Made by a program: the position numbers and the translations under genes
The notes under the pieces: generated by a model
What the model saw: the letters and a program-made list of their open reading frames with translations, nothing else
Told to the model about the DNA's origin: nothing
Databases searched by the model: none
Shown here: piece after piece, positions 62,057 to 64,000 of the stretch
Numbering within the stretch: the stretch's first letter is position 1
Layout of the letters: each line of letters opens with the position of its first letter
Origin: Burkholderia sp. PAMC 26561
Lineage (GTDB): Bacteria > Pseudomonadota > Gammaproteobacteria > Burkholderiales > Burkholderiaceae
DNA: 64,000 nucleotides
Assembly (NCBI RefSeq): GCF_001557535.2
Contig: NZ_CP014315.1
Span: 1,054,001 to 1,118,000 of the forward strand
Direction of reading: 5' to 3'

Positions 62057-63358
62057 TTACGTCGGCTGTGTCTCGACTGCGGCGGGCAACGTTTCAGGCG
62101 CCACCTCTTTCACCACGAACAGATACACGAGCGCGGCGGCGAAGGCGACTGCTGCGCTGATCAGGAGCGCGTTGACAAATGAATGCGTCTGGTCGACCAC
62201 GATGCCGGTGATGATCGGCGCGAATGATCCGCCAAGGTATCCGCCGAAGTTCTGCATGCTGCCAAGCGACGCCACCAGGTGACGCGGCGCCGCGACGCTG
62301 ACCAGCGCCCATGCGGTACCACTCGACATATTCACGAAGAACATGGCGAACGAGATATAGACGATGGCAAGCGTGGTGCTCGGCGTATAAGCAGCGGGGA
62401 CCGTGAAAGCAGCGGCGCCCACCAGCCCGATGCAAAGCGGCCACTTGCGGCTGCGAATAGGCGCCATGCCGCGCTTGAGCAGATGGTCGGCAATATAGCC
62501 GCTCGACACCATGCCGATGGTCCCGAAAACATAAGGTATGGATACCAGCCAGCCGGTATGCGCAATGCTCAGGTGACGTTCGTTTTCGAGGTACCCCGGC
62601 AGCCAGGTGAGATACAGCCACACCATGTAGATGACGCCCATGAAACCGAAGACCATGCCCCACGTATTGCGCAGCTTGAACAGGTTCCCCCATTCGGCCA
62701 GGCTCACGCCCTTTGCCCGCGGTTCGACCTTGTGGTCCGATTCCAGATAAGCGATCTCCGATTCGTCCAGGGCGACTTCATCGCGATTTCGATACTGCAC
62801 ATACCAGCCGATCGAAACCAGTATGCCGAGAGCGCCCATGATGATGAACATCGTTCGCCATCCGAACGAAAGCATCAACACCGTCAGGAGCGGTGGGGCG
62901 ATCATCGGCGCAATGGTCGATGACGCAACAAAGGTGCCGGTTGGGCGTCCTCGCTCATGTACGGCGAACCACTCGTTGACGACCTTCGCCCCAGCCGGGA
63001 ACAAGGGCGCTTCCGAGACCCCGAGGACGATCCGCGCCAGAAGAAAATGATTGAGCGTCTGGATGAAGCCGCCCGCGAGTTGCGCGACCGACCATACCAG
63101 CATGCCGAGCCCGAGCATTGCCCGCGAACCGAATCGATCCAGTAGTGCGCCTACAGGAAGCTGTGCGAACGCATAGGCCAGCGAAAATGCAGACAACAGC
63201 AAGCCCATTTGCGAAGCCGAGAGATGCAACTCCTGGCTCACTGAATGGTTTGCGATGGAAAGCGTTGAACGGTCCAGGTAATTGACGATACCCGCAATGG
63301 TCAGGAACGTGACCGCAACGACCTGCGTGCGCTTGAGGCGCGGGGATTTTTGTAGCAT
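62057..63358 (-). CDS. MFS transporter, anion:cation symporter (hexuronate-like) family
   Basis: A 433-aa carrier of the ACS group: ITIAGIVNYLDRSTLSIAN-type first helix (here FLTIAGIVNYLDRSTLSIA), LGVSEAPLFPAGAKVVNEWF and the GxLLDRFGSRAMLGLGM loop. ACS members import sugar acids such as glucarate, galactonate or hexuronates. It is flanked on the same strand by SDR genes on both sides (77 bp from the upstream one), which form a likely operon. Confidence 0.9.
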   Translation of the reverse strand: MLQKSPRLKRTQVVAVTFLTIAGIVNYLDRSTLSIANHSVSQELHLSASQMGLLLSAFSLAYAFAQLPVGALLDRFGSRAMLGLGMLVWSVAQLAGGFIQTLNHFLLARIVLGVSEAPLFPAGAKVVNEWFAVHERGRPTGTFVASSTIAPMIAPPLLTVLMLSFGWRTMFIIMGALGILVSIGWYVQYRNRDEVALDESEIAYLESDHKVEPRAKGVSLAEWGNLFKLRNTWGMVFGFMGVIYMVWLYLTWLPGYLENERHLSIAHTGWLVSIPYVFGTIGMVSSGYIADHLLKRGMAPIRSRKWPLCIGLVGAAAFTVPAAYTPSTTLAIVYISFAMFFVNMSSGTAWALVSVAAPRHLVASLGSMQNFGGYLGGSFAPIITGIVVDQTHSFVNALLISAAVAFAAALVYLFVVKEVAPETLPAAVETQPT

Positions 63359-63435
63359 GTGCTTGTCTCCTGCATGGAATTGTCGTGAGCAATGACTGCT
63401 TTCTTATTGGTGCGTGATGCCTGTTCGCCCTATGG

Positions 63436-64000
63436 TCAGTAGGTCGCGCGGCCTCCGGAGAGATCGAAGGTTGCGCCTGTATTAAAGGTGCAGGAATCCG
63501 AGCATAACCATAATGCGAGGGCGGCCACTTCTTGTGTTGCGCCGAGCCGGCCCATCGGACTTTTATCGATCATGGTCTGCACGTGAGACGCGGCCATCTG
63601 CCTGAGCAAGGGCGTGTCAACTGCTGCGGGCGCGATGCCGTTCACCAGGATCCCGGTCAGCGCCAGTTCCTTGCCCAGCGACTTGGTCATTGCGATGACT
63701 CCCGCTTTTGCCGCGCTATAAGCCGATGCGTTCGCCGTGCCTTCCTTGCCTGCAAGCGACGCCACGTTGACGATACGCCCACTCTGCGCTTTACGCATGC
63801 CCGGCAGCACGATGCGGCTCACGTGATAAGTGCCGAGAAGGTTGACTTCGATCACGCGTTGCCATTCGTCGGGGTCGCATTCATCGAGCGGCTGTGTGGA
63901 ACCGGCGAAGCCCGCATTGTTCACCAGGTAATCGATGCGGCCATACCGGTCGATGGTCGCGGCCAACGCCGCTTCAATGGACGCGGGGTCCGTGATGTTG
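63436..64000 (-). CDS. SDR family oxidoreductase, partial (window edge)
   Basis: The C-terminal 188 residues are visible; the start lies beyond the window. NNAGFAG, the active-site Ser in VNVASLAG, YSAAKAGVIAMTKSLGKELA with Tyr-x3-Lys, and NTGATFDLSGGRATY at the end place it in the FabG-like classical SDR group. It is the first visible gene of the SDR-MFS-SDR unit. Confidence 0.88.
   Translation of the reverse strand, partial: NITDPASIEAALAATIDRYGRIDYLVNNAGFAGSTQPLDECDPDEWQRVIEVNLLGTYHVSRIVLPGMRKAQSGRIVNVASLAGKEGTANASAYSAAKAGVIAMTKSLGKELALTGILVNGIAPAAVDTPLLRQMAASHVQTMIDKSPMGRLGATQEVAALALWLCSDSCTFNTGATFDLSGGRATY

Overview
The window is a GC-rich, gene-dense stretch of a Burkholderiaceae genome, most like Caballeronia or Paraburkholderia. 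This is inferred from codon use, from protein styles (many LysR regulators, SDR enzymes and MFS carriers, a tcuRABC block, a VpsR-type activator, an orfX-sodA pair) and from the mosaic of small catabolic units typical of a secondary chromosome or megaplasmid. I see no rRNA, tRNA, CRISPR array, insertion sequence or phage module. Both ends cut through genes.

Layout. 1-4 kb: a co-directional catabolic operon with a flavin reductase (cut by the window edge), an HpaB-type oxygenase, a RidA protein, a DUF1028 protein and an ArgE-like deacylase. 4-7 kb: small proteins, then a tartrate/D-malate dehydrogenase divergent from its LysR regulator. 7-11 kb: a periplasmic binding protein translationally coupled to a CHASE-PAS-PAS-GGDEF-EAL enzyme. 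11-16 kb: a divergent MurA paralogue with its own terminator, an HxlR/SDR divergent pair with a clear operator, and a FAN1-like VRR-NUC nuclease behind a LexA box, whose end overlaps an orphan Phd-type antitoxin. 16-21 kb: a three-gene two-component operon joined by 4-bp overlaps (hybrid kinase, REC-PAS-HisKA_3 kinase, NarL-type regulator).

21-33 kb: a TonB siderophore receptor, an autotransporter with a Pro/Thr linker, a glycosyltransferase, several SDRs, and an exported SnoaL-like protein next to a Tat-exported polysaccharide deacetylase whose 5' end carries an apparent frameshift. 33-43 kb: a VpsR-type sigma-54 activator, an FMN monooxygenase/LysR/MFS/amidohydrolase neighbourhood, an aminotransferase, a deaminase-like hydrolase and a DJ-1/PfpI protein. 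43-48 kb: the tricarballylate operon tcuRABC. 48-53.5 kb: a YihY membrane protein and two iron-responsive units with good Fur boxes, a PepSY-flavodoxin-reductase fusion and an orfX-sodA operon. 53.5-57.5 kb: a frameshifted small exported protein, an AT-rich gene-poor stretch, an unusual CxxCH lipoprotein and a chemoreceptor remnant. 57.5-64 kb: an MFS/TetR pair, more MFS carriers, a SnoaL-like protein and SDRs.

Most promising for something undescribed: the oxygenase/RidA/DUF1028/deacylase operon, which resembles the logic of the Rut pathway with a different oxygenase; the SOS-controlled FAN1-like nuclease with an overlapping antitoxin; the binding-protein/c-di-GMP enzyme pair; and the CxxCH lipoprotein. 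Two genes each appear to lack a single G in a short G run, which matters both for assembly quality and for biology.
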